59,911 nt of DNA from an uncultured Anaerolineae bacterium (lineage in GTDB: Bacteria; Chloroflexota; Anaerolineae; J036; Brachytrichaceae), in the NCBI GenBank assembly GCA_937927775.1, contig CALBEF010000090.1:1-59911 (forward strand). The letters are read 5' to 3'. The notes beneath the pieces were generated by a model that was not told the origin of the DNA, ran no database searches, and saw only the letters and a program-made list of their open reading frames with translations. The position numbers and the translations under genes are program-made. Shown here piece by piece: positions 21,305-31,595 of this stretch (position 1 is the first letter of the stretch; each line of letters starts with the position of its first letter).

Positions 21305-21452
21305 CTTCTCTACATCTCCTTCGACAATAAATACAGAACTGCTCAATTGAGAGTTGTCCTTGCGCGGCGCTCATCCCGCCGCGCGGCGGCAGCAATATAT
21401 CACTCGACCTTTGTCTGAGCAATTGTGTAGAGCAAGGTGAGAGGATGCCGAT

Positions 21453-21887
21453 TCAGGTTTCAAAGCGGAAGCGCGCCTCGCCCACGCGAATGATGTCGCC
21501 GGCGCCCAGGGCGCAGCGAATCACGCGCGCTTCATTGACCCAGGTGCCGTTGCGGCTGGCGTTATCCTCGATCCACCAGGCGCTGGTGGCCGGGTCCCAG
21601 GCCAGCCGGGCGTGTCGCGCGGAGGTGTATTCGTCGCCGACGCGCACGGCGCAGTTGGGATCGCGCCCGATCCACACGGAGGATCGCAGGATATGCTCGC
21701 TGGCCGGCATATTGCCGGCCGGCAGCAAAATCAGACGGGCCGGCGAGACGGGCGCCTGCGAGGATTGGCGTTCGCGCACAAGCATCCAGAGCATCAGACC
21801 GAGGAAGCTATAGAGCGCGACGACGATCAGGATGCGCAGGGCGAGCAGAATCGCTTCGGGCGGGAAGAGGGCGGCAACGGCTTGCAT
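21453..21887 (-). CDS. membrane-anchored FHA-domain protein
   Basis: 144 aa. One N-terminal transmembrane helix (residues about 12-38) is followed by a forkhead-associated domain: IGRDPNCAVRV, YTSARHARL (Ser and His of the phosphopeptide site) and NASRNGTWVN. It should bind phosphothreonine peptides at the inner face of the membrane. It begins 33 nt after the ftsH stop on the same strand. No Ser/Thr kinase is in the window. Confidence 0.85.
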   Translation of the reverse strand: MQAVAALFPPEAILLALRILIVVALYSFLGLMLWMLVRERQSSQAPVSPARLILLPAGNMPASEHILRSSVWIGRDPNCAVRVGDEYTSARHARLAWDPATSAWWIEDNASRNGTWVNEARVIRCALGAGDIIRVGEARFRFET

Positions 21888-21920
21888 GCAGAAACGCGGC
21901 GCGAGACGGGGCGCGCCGGG

Positions 21921-23858
21921 TCAGGCCGGCGCAGGCGCGGGAACAGCCCCCGACGAGGAGGACTCATCCTTTCCGTCCTGTTTGGCCGGAAGCTTGGCGC
22001 GGGGGTTGAACGGCGTGTTGCCGGGGCCATTGGGGCCGGCCTGCTCCTGGAAGAAGGATCGAAACTCCGCTTCCTCAATGGTTTCCACTTCGATCAGCCG
22101 CTGAGCAATCGCTTCCAATATGCTGCGGTTCCGGGTCAGCACGTCGCGCGCGCGCGCGTATGCCGTGTTGACCAGTTGCTGCACTTCCTTGTCAATTTCC
22201 AGCGCGACGGCGTCGCTGTAGTCGCGCTGTTCGCCCAGGTCGCGGCCCAGGAATACCATCTCATGCCGCTGGCCATAGACCATCGGCCCCATTTTTTCGC
22301 TCATGCCGTAGCGCGTGACCATGTCACGCGCGATCTCAGTCACGCGCTGCAAGTCGCTGCTGGCGCCGGTGGTGACATCGCCGAACACGATCTCCTCGGC
22401 CACCCGGCCGCCCAGGGCAAATGCCAGATCATCGAGGAACTTGGCGCGGCTGATGTAGTGACGGTCTTCGTCCGGCAGCGACAGGGTATAGCCGCCGGCC
22501 AGCCCGCGCGCGATGATGGTCACTTTGTGAATCGGGTCGCAGTTTTCGAGCAGATGCCCGACGATGGCATGGCCGGCTTCATGATAGGCCACGATCGCCT
22601 TTTCCCTGGGCGTAATCAGGCGGCTCTTGCGCTCCGGCCCCATCATGACCCGCTCGATGCTCTCGGTGAACTCGGCCATGCTGATGCTCTTGCGGTTGCG
22701 CCGCGCCGCAAGAATGGCCGCTTCGTTGACCAGATTCTCGATATCCGCGCCGGCAAAACCGGGCGTGGCTTTGGCCAGCGCGCTGAGATCAACGTCGGCG
22801 GCGAGCGGTTTGCCGCGCACATGGACTTTCAAGATGGCTTCGCGGCCTTTCACATCGGGCCGGTCAAGCACAACGCGCCGGTCGAAGCGGCCGGGGCGCA
22901 TGAGCGCCGGGTCCAGGATGTCCGGGCGGTTGGTGGCGGCGATGACGATCACGTTGGTGTCGGTGTCGAAGCCGTCCATCTCCACCAGAATCTGGTTCAG
23001 TGTTTGCTCGCGCTCGTCGTGGCCGCCGCCCAGGCCGGAACCGCGCTGGCGCCCGACGGCGTCGATTTCATCGATGAAGATGATGCAGGGAGAATGGCGC
23101 TTGGCCTGCTCGAACAAGTCGCGCACACGGCTGGCGCCCACGCCGACGAACATCTCGACGAACTCGGAGCCGCTGATGCTGAAGAAGGGCACGCCGGCTT
23201 CGCCGCTGACGGCCTTGGCGAGCAGAGTCTTGCCGGTGCCGGGGCTGCCGATGAGCAGCACGCCCTTGGGGATGCGGGCGCCGAGCTGGATGAACTTTTC
23301 CGGCTCTTTCAGGAATTCGACCACCTCGACCAGCTCCTGTTTGGCCTCTTCCGCGCCGGCCACATCCTGAAAAGTGACGGTGGGCCGGTCGCTGGTGAAC
23401 ATGCGCGCCCTGCTGCGCCCGAAATTCATCGCCTGGCTGTTGGCGCCCTGCGCCTGCCGGAACAGGAACCAGAAGAACAAAATCACGATGACCGGCGTGA
23501 TGAACAGCGCCGCCGTGTTGATCAGGTCGCCCCAGTTGAACGGGCTGACGACCTCTATCTTCACGCGCGAGAGCTGCTGTTCGGTGACGCCGAGCTGCTT
23601 GAGTTGTTCGCCGATGGTCGCGCCAGGCTCTTTCCTGGATGTTGCGTCGGGCCGGCTGCTGTTGAACTTGACCACCAGATCGTCGTTGGCGACGATCAGC
23701 TTTTCCACGCTGCCGTTCCTGATCGCTTCGGCGACATCGGAGATCTGTATGCTCATGCTACGGCTGGACCCGCCCTGAAAGACGCTCAGGGTGGCGACGA
23801 GCATGATGATGCCGAGGCCGATCAAAACGAGGTTGCGCCAGCGTGGCAACTTATCCAT
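21921..23858 (-). CDS. ftsH: ATP-dependent zinc metalloprotease FtsH
   Basis: Membrane AAA+ protease, 645 aa from ATG 23858 (MDKLPRW), preceded by GGAGTGAG. Two transmembrane helices flank a short extracytoplasmic domain. GSPGTGKT (Walker A), [12 protein letters not shown] (Walker B), [15 protein letters not shown] (pore loop), RPGRFDRR (arginine fingers), [11 protein letters not shown] (zinc site) and TGASSDLQ (third zinc ligand) are all canonical. Walker A has Ser where GPPGTGKT is usual. A second, divergent FtsH-like gene lies at 47578. An FHA gene follows. Confidence 0.97.
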   Translation of the reverse strand: MDKLPRWRNLVLIGLGIIMLVATLSVFQGGSSRSMSIQISDVAEAIRNGSVEKLIVANDDLVVKFNSSRPDATSRKEPGATIGEQLKQLGVTEQQLSRVKIEVVSPFNWGDLINTAALFITPVIVILFFWFLFRQAQGANSQAMNFGRSRARMFTSDRPTVTFQDVAGAEEAKQELVEVVEFLKEPEKFIQLGARIPKGVLLIGSPGTGKTLLAKAVSGEAGVPFFSISGSEFVEMFVGVGASRVRDLFEQAKRHSPCIIFIDEIDAVGRQRGSGLGGGHDEREQTLNQILVEMDGFDTDTNVIVIAATNRPDILDPALMRPGRFDRRVVLDRPDVKGREAILKVHVRGKPLAADVDLSALAKATPGFAGADIENLVNEAAILAARRNRKSISMAEFTESIERVMMGPERKSRLITPREKAIVAYHEAGHAIVGHLLENCDPIHKVTIIARGLAGGYTLSLPDEDRHYISRAKFLDDLAFALGGRVAEEIVFGDVTTGASSDLQRVTEIARDMVTRYGMSEKMGPMVYGQRHEMVFLGRDLGEQRDYSDAVALEIDKEVQQLVNTAYARARDVLTRNRSILEAIAQRLIEVETIEEAEFRSFFQEQAGPNGPGNTPFNPRAKLPAKQDGKDESSSSGAVPAPAPA

Positions 23859-23874
23859 CTCACTCCACTCAACC

Positions 23875-23968
23875 ATTTGGCCATTGAGTCATTGAGCCAT
23901 TGAGCCATTGAGGCATTGGCTCAATCACTCAATCACTCAATCACTCAATCAATCACTCAATGGCTCAA
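23875..23968. repeat. CATTGAGC / CAATCACT simple repeat upstream of ftsH
   Basis: Copies of CATTGAGC followed by TCAATCAC copies, the second block being roughly the inverse of the first, so the region could fold on itself. It fills almost the whole gap between the glycosylphosphotransferase stop and ftsH. It resembles the repeat at 15003-15115 on the other strand. Confidence 0.8.
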
Positions 23969-23970
23969 TT

Positions 23971-25429
<1,459 letters not shown>

Positions 25430-25431
<2 letters not shown>

Positions 25432-25435
25432 TATA
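25430..25435 (-). promoter_or_regulatory. -10 box of the glycosylphosphotransferase gene
   Basis: TATAAT on the minus strand overlaps the first in-frame ATG and stands 10 nt before the next one at 25419, the same distance as in tsaD. This favours 25419 as the start of a near-leaderless message. Confidence 0.45.
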
Positions 25436-25514
25436 CGATTCAGACTTACAATTGAGCGCGTTTGCCGGGCGTCCGGCCTGCGCAACTCCAATACAGTTCG
25501 AACGAGAAGAACAG

Positions 25515-26525
25515 GTGGCAAAGAAGAACAACTCCCATGCTGCGCACACGGTTGGCGTCGACCTGGGCGGCACAAAGATCCTGGCGGCAGTGGTGGACGA
25601 GGGCGGCAATGTGGTCGCCACGGCCAAGCGCGCAACCAGGGCGGAGGCCGGCCCGGAAGGCGTGCTGGAGCGCATCATCAAGACGGTCGAGGATGCCCTG
25701 ACGAACGCGAAGATGGCCAAAGAGCAGGTCGCGGCGATTGGCATTGGCGTGCCAGGGCCGGTTGACACCGGTCGCGGGGTGGCGTTGAGCGTGACCAATA
25801 TGCCCGGCTGGGTGAATGTGCCGGTGGCCGACCTGCTGCGCAAATGGCATCCTGCGCCTGTGGCGCTGACCAACGATGTGCGGGCCGCCTGCATGGGCGA
25901 GTTGATGATGGGCGCGGGGCGCGGCCTGCATCACTTTGTGTCGGTATTCATCGGCACCGGCATCGGCGGGGGCGTCGTTATCAACGGGCAGATCTACGAA
26001 GGCGCGCGCGGCAGCGCCGGCGAAATCGGCCACATAATCACCCTGGCCGATGGGCCGTATGCAGAGGGCGGCGGCATTCGCGGCGGAATCGAGGCGATCG
26101 CCAGCCGGTCGGCCATCGAGCGCGATTTGCGCGCCGGGCTGGCCGCCGGGCGCAAGTCCATCCTGCCCCAGTTGATGGCAAAGAAAGACGGGGCGCTGAC
26201 CAGCAGCGTGCTGGCCGGCGCGGTGGACAAAGGCGATGCGCTGACCATCGAAGTGCTGCAACGGGCGGCGCACTATCTGGGCCTGCACGCCGCCTCGCTC
26301 ATCAATGCGTTCGATCCGCAGGCGCTGATCTACGGCGGCGGGGTGATCGAGGCGCTGGGCGAGTGGATGCTGGGGCCGATCCGCGAGACGGCCTTGCAGC
26401 ACCTCATCAACCGGGCGCGGCTCGACGAGGTCAGGATCGTGGAGGCCAGCCTGGGGGATCGGGCCGGCGTGGTCGGCGCGGCCCTGTTGGCCAGAGGGGC
26501 GCTACAGAAAGAAGTGGCAAAGTAA
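25515..26525 (+). CDS. ROK-family sugar kinase without the zinc cysteines
   Basis: 336 aa from GTG 25515, preceded by GAGAAG. The ATP-binding GVDLGGTKILAAVVD, the GIGVPGPVD segment, LTNDVRAACMGE (catalytic Asp region), GTGIGGGVVINGQIYEGARG and GEIGHI mark a glucokinase-type ROK protein. The usual CxCGxxGCxE zinc loop after GHI is replaced by YAEGGGIRGGIEA, with no cysteine, though the final Glu is kept. It is therefore a ROK kinase of uncertain sugar specificity. rtcB follows 8 nt later, so the kinase heads a four-gene operon. Confidence 0.85.
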   Translation: MAKKNNSHAAHTVGVDLGGTKILAAVVDEGGNVVATAKRATRAEAGPEGVLERIIKTVEDALTNAKMAKEQVAAIGIGVPGPVDTGRGVALSVTNMPGWVNVPVADLLRKWHPAPVALTNDVRAACMGELMMGAGRGLHHFVSVFIGTGIGGGVVINGQIYEGARGSAGEIGHIITLADGPYAEGGGIRGGIEAIASRSAIERDLRAGLAAGRKSILPQLMAKKDGALTSSVLAGAVDKGDALTIEVLQRAAHYLGLHAASLINAFDPQALIYGGGVIEALGEWMLGPIRETALQHLINRARLDEVRIVEASLGDRAGVVGAALLARGALQKEVAK

Positions 26526-26533
26526 GGGCGAAA

Positions 26534-27742
26534 ATGAGCAAGCGCGAATTACGCGACGCGCCGTTGCCTTACCGCATCTGGGGCGAGCAATACATCGACG
26601 AAGGCTCGCGCCGGCAGATGGATAACGCCATGCGCCTGCCGATCAGCGTGGCCGGCGCGCTGATGCCCGACGCCCATGTGGGCTATGGCGTGCCCATCGG
26701 CAGCGTTCTGGCGACCGAGGGGGCGGTCATTCCGTATGCTGTGGGCGTGGACATCGCCTGTCGCATGCGATTGACGGCGTTCGACATGTCGCCCATCGCG
26801 CTCGACCAGCAAAAGGGCAAATTCGAGAAGGTGTTGCAAAACACGACGCGCTTTGGGGCCGGCGCAGAATGGAACCCCAGGCAGGACGACGAGATCATGG
26901 ACGACCCGGACTGGGAAGCAACCGGTCTGCTGCGCAGCCTGAAAGACAAGGCGCACCGTCAGTTGGGCACCTCCGGCTCCGGCAATCACTTTGTCGAATT
27001 TGGCGCGCTGGAGATTGTGGCGGAGGACGACGCGCTGGGGCTGGCGCCAGGACAATACCTGGCGCTGCTGTCGCACAGCGGGTCGCGCGGCACAGGCTAC
27101 CAGATCGCGGATTACTACAGCAGGATCGCGCGCAATCTTCATCCTGAATTGAAGGAAGCCGGCGGGGGTGATCTCTTGAACCTGGGCTGGCTCGATATGG
27201 ACTCTGAAGCGGGCCAGGAATACTGGGTCTCCATGAATCTGGCCGGCCGGTACGCCAGCGCCAACCATCGCGTGATCCACCGCAACGTGGCAAAGGCGGC
27301 GGGGTTGAAGCCGGCGGCAGTGGTGGAGAATCATCACAACTTTGCCTGGATCGAGACGCTGCCCGATGGCCGGCAGGTGTATGTGCATCGCAAGGGCGCT
27401 ACGCCGGCGGCCAAAGGCGCGCTGGGCGTCATTCCCGGCACGATGGGCGACCCCGGCTATGTGGTGCGCGGGCTGGGCAACCTAACCTCGCTCAACAGCG
27501 CCTCGCACGGCGCGGGCCGGCAGATGAGCCGCAACGAAGCCTTCAAGTCCATTACCAAAACCGAGCGCGACCGCTACTTGCGCGAGCGAGGCGTGACGCT
27601 GCTGGGCGGCGGGCTGGACGAAGCGCCGCAAGCCTACAAGAACATCAACGAGGTCATGTCGGCCCAGAGCGACCTGGTGGAGATCGTCGGGCGCTTCAGG
27701 CCGCGCGTCGTCATGATGACCGACGACCCGCGCGATATATGA
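26534..27742 (+). CDS. rtcB: RtcB-family RNA ligase
   Basis: GTP- and Mn-dependent ligase joining 2',3'-cyclic-phosphate or 3'-phosphate RNA ends to 5'-OH ends. 402 aa from ATG 26534. Metal and nucleotide motifs are present: MPDAHVGYGVPIGSV, GVDIACRM, GTSGSGNHFVEFG, LSHSGSRG, ENHHNFAW, YVHRKGATPA, PGTMGDPGYVV, and the guanylylated His in SASHGAGRQMSR. The length is near that of short bacterial RtcB. The stop codon overlaps the first in-frame ATG of the mntA-like gene. The next two genes form a nucleotidyltransferase/HepT pair. Confidence 0.95.
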   Translation: MSKRELRDAPLPYRIWGEQYIDEGSRRQMDNAMRLPISVAGALMPDAHVGYGVPIGSVLATEGAVIPYAVGVDIACRMRLTAFDMSPIALDQQKGKFEKVLQNTTRFGAGAEWNPRQDDEIMDDPDWEATGLLRSLKDKAHRQLGTSGSGNHFVEFGALEIVAEDDALGLAPGQYLALLSHSGSRGTGYQIADYYSRIARNLHPELKEAGGGDLLNLGWLDMDSEAGQEYWVSMNLAGRYASANHRVIHRNVAKAAGLKPAAVVENHHNFAWIETLPDGRQVYVHRKGATPAAKGALGVIPGTMGDPGYVVRGLGNLTSLNSASHGAGRQMSRNEAFKSITKTERDRYLRERGVTLLGGGLDEAPQAYKNINEVMSAQSDLVEIVGRFRPRVVMMTDDPRDI

Positions 27743-28194
27743 CGCCGCCGCGCGGACGAATGGGTGACACAAGGATCATGGAAGCGGCCAGCACACTCAG
27801 CGAGATTTGCGATCAGTTTGGCATCGACATCCTGTATGTGTTTGGAAGTCGCGCGAGGGACGCTGCCCGTTTTGCGCTGGAGAATCGGCCCCTGCCGGCC
27901 GGCGACAGCGATTTGGATATCGGCGTCCTGCCGGCCCGGCCGCTCAGCGCGCAGAGAAAAGTGGCGCTTGCCCTGGCGCTGGAAGATCTTTTCGGCGTTG
28001 AGCGAGTGGATCTGGTGGTGTTGTCAGAAGCGGACCCTTTCCTGGCGGCGAACATCGCGCGTGGAGAGCGGCTCTACGAACGAGACTCCTGGCGCGCTGA
28101 TGAGTATGAACTCTACATTTTTCGCCGAGCCGGAGACCTGATTCCGCTGGAGCGAGAACGGCTGGCTTTGATTGCGGAGAACTTGAGACAATGA
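27739..28194 (+). CDS. MntA-like nucleotidyltransferase antitoxin
   Basis: 151 aa from ATG 27739 (ATGA overlap with rtcB), or 138 aa from ATG 27778, which has AAGGATC just upstream; I favour 27778. YVFGSRARD, then after a loop SDLDIGVLPA, and VDLVVL, give the GSx(n)DxD nucleotidyltransferase motif and third Asp. The spacing between GS and DxD is longer than usual. In the known MNT/HepT systems the nucleotidyltransferase modifies and silences the HepT RNase by adding AMP units to its HxY tyrosine. Its stop overlaps the hepT start by ATGA. Confidence 0.85.
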   Translation: MTPPRGRMGDTRIMEAASTLSEICDQFGIDILYVFGSRARDAARFALENRPLPAGDSDLDIGVLPARPLSAQRKVALALALEDLFGVERVDLVVLSEADPFLAANIARGERLYERDSWRADEYELYIFRRAGDLIPLERERLALIAENLRQ

Positions 28195-28646
28195 CCCGTC
28201 AGATATCCCGCCGCGTTGTCTATGGCCGTTTGCGTTCGGTGGAGCAGATGTTATCGACCATAGCAACGCTGCCCCTTGAAGACCGCGAAGCCTTTTTCGC
28301 CGATGAACGCAACGTGTGGACGCTTGAGTCCTGCCTGCGTCGCGCCCTGGAAGCTGTGCTCGATGTGGGGCGCCACATCCTCGCCAGGCGATTCGCCATC
28401 GGGGTCAGTGAGTACAAACAAATCGCGGATGAACTGGGCCGCGCAGGAATCCTGAACCCGGCTGAGAGAAGCATGTTGCGCACGCTGGCCGGCTATCGCA
28501 ACCGCATGGTGCATTTCTACGACGAGATCAGCCAGGATGAGCTCTATGAAATCGCCAGGGCCAATCTGGGGGACATTCGGAAGATAATCTCCGTTCTGGC
28601 CGACTGGGTTGAAAGCCATCCGGACTGGGCGCAGGACGATCTTTAA
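28191..28646 (+). CDS. HepT-like (DUF86) RNase toxin
   Basis: 151 aa, alpha-helical. The signature YRNRMVHFYDE near residue 102 contains the RNxxxHxY motif, the ribonuclease active site and the tyrosine that the partner enzyme modifies. The ATG overlaps the stop of the nucleotidyltransferase gene, so the pair is translationally coupled. With rtcB directly upstream, the unit combines a predicted RNase with an RNA ligase. A perfect hairpin follows. Confidence 0.88.
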   Translation: MTRQISRRVVYGRLRSVEQMLSTIATLPLEDREAFFADERNVWTLESCLRRALEAVLDVGRHILARRFAIGVSEYKQIADELGRAGILNPAERSMLRTLAGYRNRMVHFYDEISQDELYEIARANLGDIRKIISVLADWVESHPDWAQDDL

Positions 28647-28666
28647 CCCCATATGGGCTATCCGGA

Positions 28667-28701
28667 CAGACGCCGGACTTCTCGAAGAAGTCCGGCGTCT
28701 G
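28667..28701. terminator. perfect 15-bp hairpin between convergent genes
   Basis: CAGACGCCGGACTTC and GAAGTCCGGCGTCTG pair without a mismatch around a 5-nt loop. It lies between the hepT and M50 protease stop codons. There is no T-tract on either side, so termination is inferred from the stem and its convergent position. Confidence 0.6.
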
Positions 28702-28706
28702 AGCGC

Positions 28707-29855
28707 CTACATTGCCCACAGTGGATTGGGCATGAAGACCAGCAACAGCACGAGAGAGGCGATGAAGGCGAGCATGTAGTGTCGCGGCTCCAGGCGGGCA
28801 GCCTGATTCAGGGCCGGGGGGTGGCTGCGACCAAAGAAGAACAAAAGAATTGTCCACAGCAACCAGCTCTCCGACACCAGCACGGTTAATCCCAGAAACA
28901 AGGCCAGCATGACGAAATACAGATAGCGCGCCGCCTGGCCCAGCACCGCATAGGCCACGTGTCCGCCATCCAACTGCCCGGCGGGAATCAGGTTGATGCC
29001 GGTGATGAGCAACCCAAGCCACGCGCCGAGATAAAGCGGGTGCTCGATCATGCCCGCGCTCGGCACATACCGGCCATACAGGGCGATCTTCATCAGGCCG
29101 GTGAGCAGGGAATCGCCGAAGTAGATCGCGCCGGCCATGGCCGGCGTCTCGACAGGTTTGACGGTCGAGACAGCCAGCCCCAGCATCAGGAGCGGGATGG
29201 CGACGAGGAAACCGGCCAGCGGGCCGGCAATGCCGACTTCGAGGAGCGTTCGCCTGTCTTCGAACGGCTCGCGCTGCACGATGACTGCGCCGAGCGTGCC
29301 GAAGCCAAACATGCCAAACAGAATGGTGGGCAGGGGGATGAAATAGGGCAACGACACCGGCGCGCCGCGCAGACGCCCCACCACATAGTGCCCCATCTCG
29401 TGCGTGACCAGCACCCCCAGCAGCGCGCCGGCGAAGGCCAGCCCGGCGCCCAGGTCGAGTTGACCGGTTTGCGAAAACACCGAGCCGCTGAGAATGACTG
29501 ATCCAACTGTCGCAACGAACAAAATCAGATTCAGCGCGGGGTTCAGCCTGGGGCGCGGAATCACGCCGGGTATGGCAAGCACTTCGTGATCGTAATTGCC
29601 GGGGGCAGCGTCTTCGCGGTTGCGCAAATAGGGCGTGTATCCAGCCTGCTCGACACGCGGACGCAGGACACGATAGGCCTGATCGGGCGGCGCCAGCAGT
29701 GTGCCCCGCAGCCGAACAACACCGCTGTCTTCAAATTCATAGCCGGTGACAGACATCACACCAGTGAGCGCCGCGCGCAGTCTGGCGAGGATTTCGAGCC
29801 GGTCAGCCGGCGCGGGGTTGGGTGGATTGAGCATGGGATTGGGCGCGCGAGACAA
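28707..29855 (-). CDS. site-2 protease family membrane metalloprotease (M50, EGY-like)
   Basis: 382 aa. A soluble N-terminal domain of about 110 residues precedes several helices. The zinc motif VTHEMGHYVVGR lies in the first catalytic helix, and the third ligand in NLIPAGQLDGGHVAYA. The sequence PYFIPLPTILFGMFGFGT between them is typical of the EGY/S2P-like subfamily found in plants and Chloroflexota. It cleaves proteins within the membrane; the substrate is not evident. It is the last gene of a dusB-sufE-M50 unit. Confidence 0.9.
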   Translation of the reverse strand: MSRAPNPMLNPPNPAPADRLEILARLRAALTGVMSVTGYEFEDSGVVRLRGTLLAPPDQAYRVLRPRVEQAGYTPYLRNREDAAPGNYDHEVLAIPGVIPRPRLNPALNLILFVATVGSVILSGSVFSQTGQLDLGAGLAFAGALLGVLVTHEMGHYVVGRLRGAPVSLPYFIPLPTILFGMFGFGTLGAVIVQREPFEDRRTLLEVGIAGPLAGFLVAIPLLMLGLAVSTVKPVETPAMAGAIYFGDSLLTGLMKIALYGRYVPSAGMIEHPLYLGAWLGLLITGINLIPAGQLDGGHVAYAVLGQAARYLYFVMLALFLGLTVLVSESWLLWTILLFFFGRSHPPALNQAARLEPRHYMLAFIASLVLLLVFMPNPLWAM

Positions 29856-29882
29856 AGGGCCGCGCGCGATATGGTGCGCTTC

Positions 29883-30335
29883 CTACACAGGACGGCCGGC
29901 GTATCGTTGGGCCATCGCCTTGACAACCGAGGCGATGCTCAGCAACCCTTGCCCCTTGCCCATTGAAATGTTGGGGCCGAACAGCGTCGGCACCAGATCA
30001 TCGATCGGCATGTTGGCGATCTCTTCGGCGGGCAGACCGTTGATGGTGGACGCGAGGACGGCGGACAATGCGCGCGCCGAGACGCCAAATGGATTTTCCA
30101 CGGCGAAATGAAACTTCAGGCGGCTGCCGTCCAGCGGCTCGACGAAAACGTAGGAATCGGATTCGCAGTGCGGCACCTGGTTTTCCGGCGGATATGGGCG
30201 CCGGGCAATGGACTCCGGCACGCCCTCAAACTGGTCGGAATACTCGATCAACAGGGCATTGCGATCGGCGGGATTCTCGGCAAAGATTTCCAGCACCTCG
30301 CGCAACGGATCAGGGTAACGGTCAAACCTGGACAT
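29883..30335 (-). CDS. sufE: SufE-family sulfur acceptor protein
   Basis: 150 aa from ATG 30335 (MSRFDRYPDPL). The sulfur-accepting Cys is in QVPHCESDSYVFVE, where the family usually has VPGCQSxVW. The C-terminal half (NPFGVSARALSAVLASTINGLPAEEI) matches SufE. SufE accepts persulfide from a cysteine desulfurase for Fe-S assembly; SufS and the rest of suf are not here. It lies 12 nt after dusB. Confidence 0.85.
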   Translation of the reverse strand: MSRFDRYPDPLREVLEIFAENPADRNALLIEYSDQFEGVPESIARRPYPPENQVPHCESDSYVFVEPLDGSRLKFHFAVENPFGVSARALSAVLASTINGLPAEEIANMPIDDLVPTLFGPNISMGKGQGLLSIASVVKAMAQRYAGRPV

Positions 30336-30347
30336 ATCACACAACAC

Positions 30348-31454
30348 TCACACAACACTCAATGCTTCGGGGATCAGCTCACACCGGCTTGCGGCGCAAG
30401 ACGGCTCGGGGAGCGTCTCTGTCAGGGGGTCTGCCGGCTGGCGCAAGCGCATTTCCAGCGCCTGCTGATCCAGCTCATCAGCCCTTGACTCCAGGCCGGC
30501 AAGATGATCGAGAAAGATATCGACCGACGGCGCAGTGACCAGCGCGCGCCGCAGCTCGGCCGCGCCAGGCACGCCGATGATATAGCGGGCGGCGTACTTG
30601 CGGAACAGGATCAGCCCATAGTCGCCATAGTGCCGCAAATTCATCTCCAGGTGGCGGCGCATCAGCCGCGTCACGTCGCGCAACAGAACCTCCTCGCGGT
30701 TCCTGCCGGAGAAGATCCAGGGGTTGCCGATGGCCGCGCGCGCGATCATGACGCCATCGCAGCCGGTGTGCGCTTTCATGCGCGCGATGTCCTCCACCCG
30801 GCGCACATCGCCGTTGCCGATGACCGGAATCCTGACCGCCTGCTTCACCTCGGCGATGGCGTCCCAGTTGGCGTGGCCGGTGTACTTCTGCTCTTTGGTG
30901 CGGCCATGCACCGCAATTAACGCCGCGCCGTTGTCCTGCATGACGCGGGCGACCTCAACGTGGTTGAGGGATTGGGCATCCCAGCCGATGCGGATTTTGC
31001 CGGTGACGGGAATGCGCAGCGCCCTGGACATAGCGTTGAAGATGCGGCCGATTTTGGCGGGGTCGCGCAACAGGCCGGCCCCGGCGCCGCGCCCGCTCAC
31101 ATTCGGCACCGAACAACCCATATTGAGATCGACAATGCCCGCGCCCATCTGTTCGCAGCGTTTGGCGGCCTCTACGATGTCGCTCTCATTCGGGCCGAAG
31201 ATTTGGAACGACAGTTGAGGCTGTTCTGATGGGTCGAAGTCCAGCATCTTGAGCGCCTTCTTCGCGCCGTGGCGAATGGCCTCGACGGCCACGAATTCGG
31301 TGTAGCTCATGGCCGAGCCGTACTCGCGGCAGAGCTTGCGAAACGGCAGGTCGGAGTAGCCGTCCATCGGCGCAAGGATGACCGGCACGTTGCCCGGCGC
31401 GCCCTCGCTGCCATAGACGGGCACATCCCGAACAAAAAACGCTGGCAAATTCAC
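30348..31454 (-). CDS. tRNA-dihydrouridine synthase
   Basis: Flavin enzyme that reduces specific uridines in the tRNA D-loop; Dus family, DusB-like, 368 aa. LAPMDGYSDLPFRKLCREYG, the catalytic Cys in LNMGCSVPNV, GKIRIGWD, AVHGRTKEQKYTGHANWD, VIGNGDV and GCDGVMIARAAIGNPWIF are in order. The residue after the catalytic Cys is Ser, where Pro is usual. Residues about 340-368 are an unconserved tail. First gene of the dusB-sufE-M50 unit. Confidence 0.93.
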   Translation of the reverse strand: MNLPAFFVRDVPVYGSEGAPGNVPVILAPMDGYSDLPFRKLCREYGSAMSYTEFVAVEAIRHGAKKALKMLDFDPSEQPQLSFQIFGPNESDIVEAAKRCEQMGAGIVDLNMGCSVPNVSGRGAGAGLLRDPAKIGRIFNAMSRALRIPVTGKIRIGWDAQSLNHVEVARVMQDNGAALIAVHGRTKEQKYTGHANWDAIAEVKQAVRIPVIGNGDVRRVEDIARMKAHTGCDGVMIARAAIGNPWIFSGRNREEVLLRDVTRLMRRHLEMNLRHYGDYGLILFRKYAARYIIGVPGAAELRRALVTAPSVDIFLDHLAGLESRADELDQQALEMRLRQPADPLTETLPEPSCAASRCELIPEALSVV

Positions 31455-31595
31455 CCGGCTATTCTAACCATTCCTGAGATGGGGCCGGCGTCGCGCGCAG
31501 ATTGCGACTGCGATGAGCAAGCCGGCGCAGGGCAGCCTGTCTGCAAGCTGGATCGAGATAGCCGAGCGCCTGCGCGCCGCCAGGACTCATCAGGA

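Noticed and set aside
21612..23903. 763-codon plus-strand open frame opposite ftsH and FHA
   Set aside because: It spans two well-supported genes on the other strand; composition is typical of antisense GC-rich frames.
28667..28701. Terminal inverted repeat of a mobile element at the perfect hairpin
   Set aside because: No transposase or matching second copy is present; position between convergent stops fits termination better.
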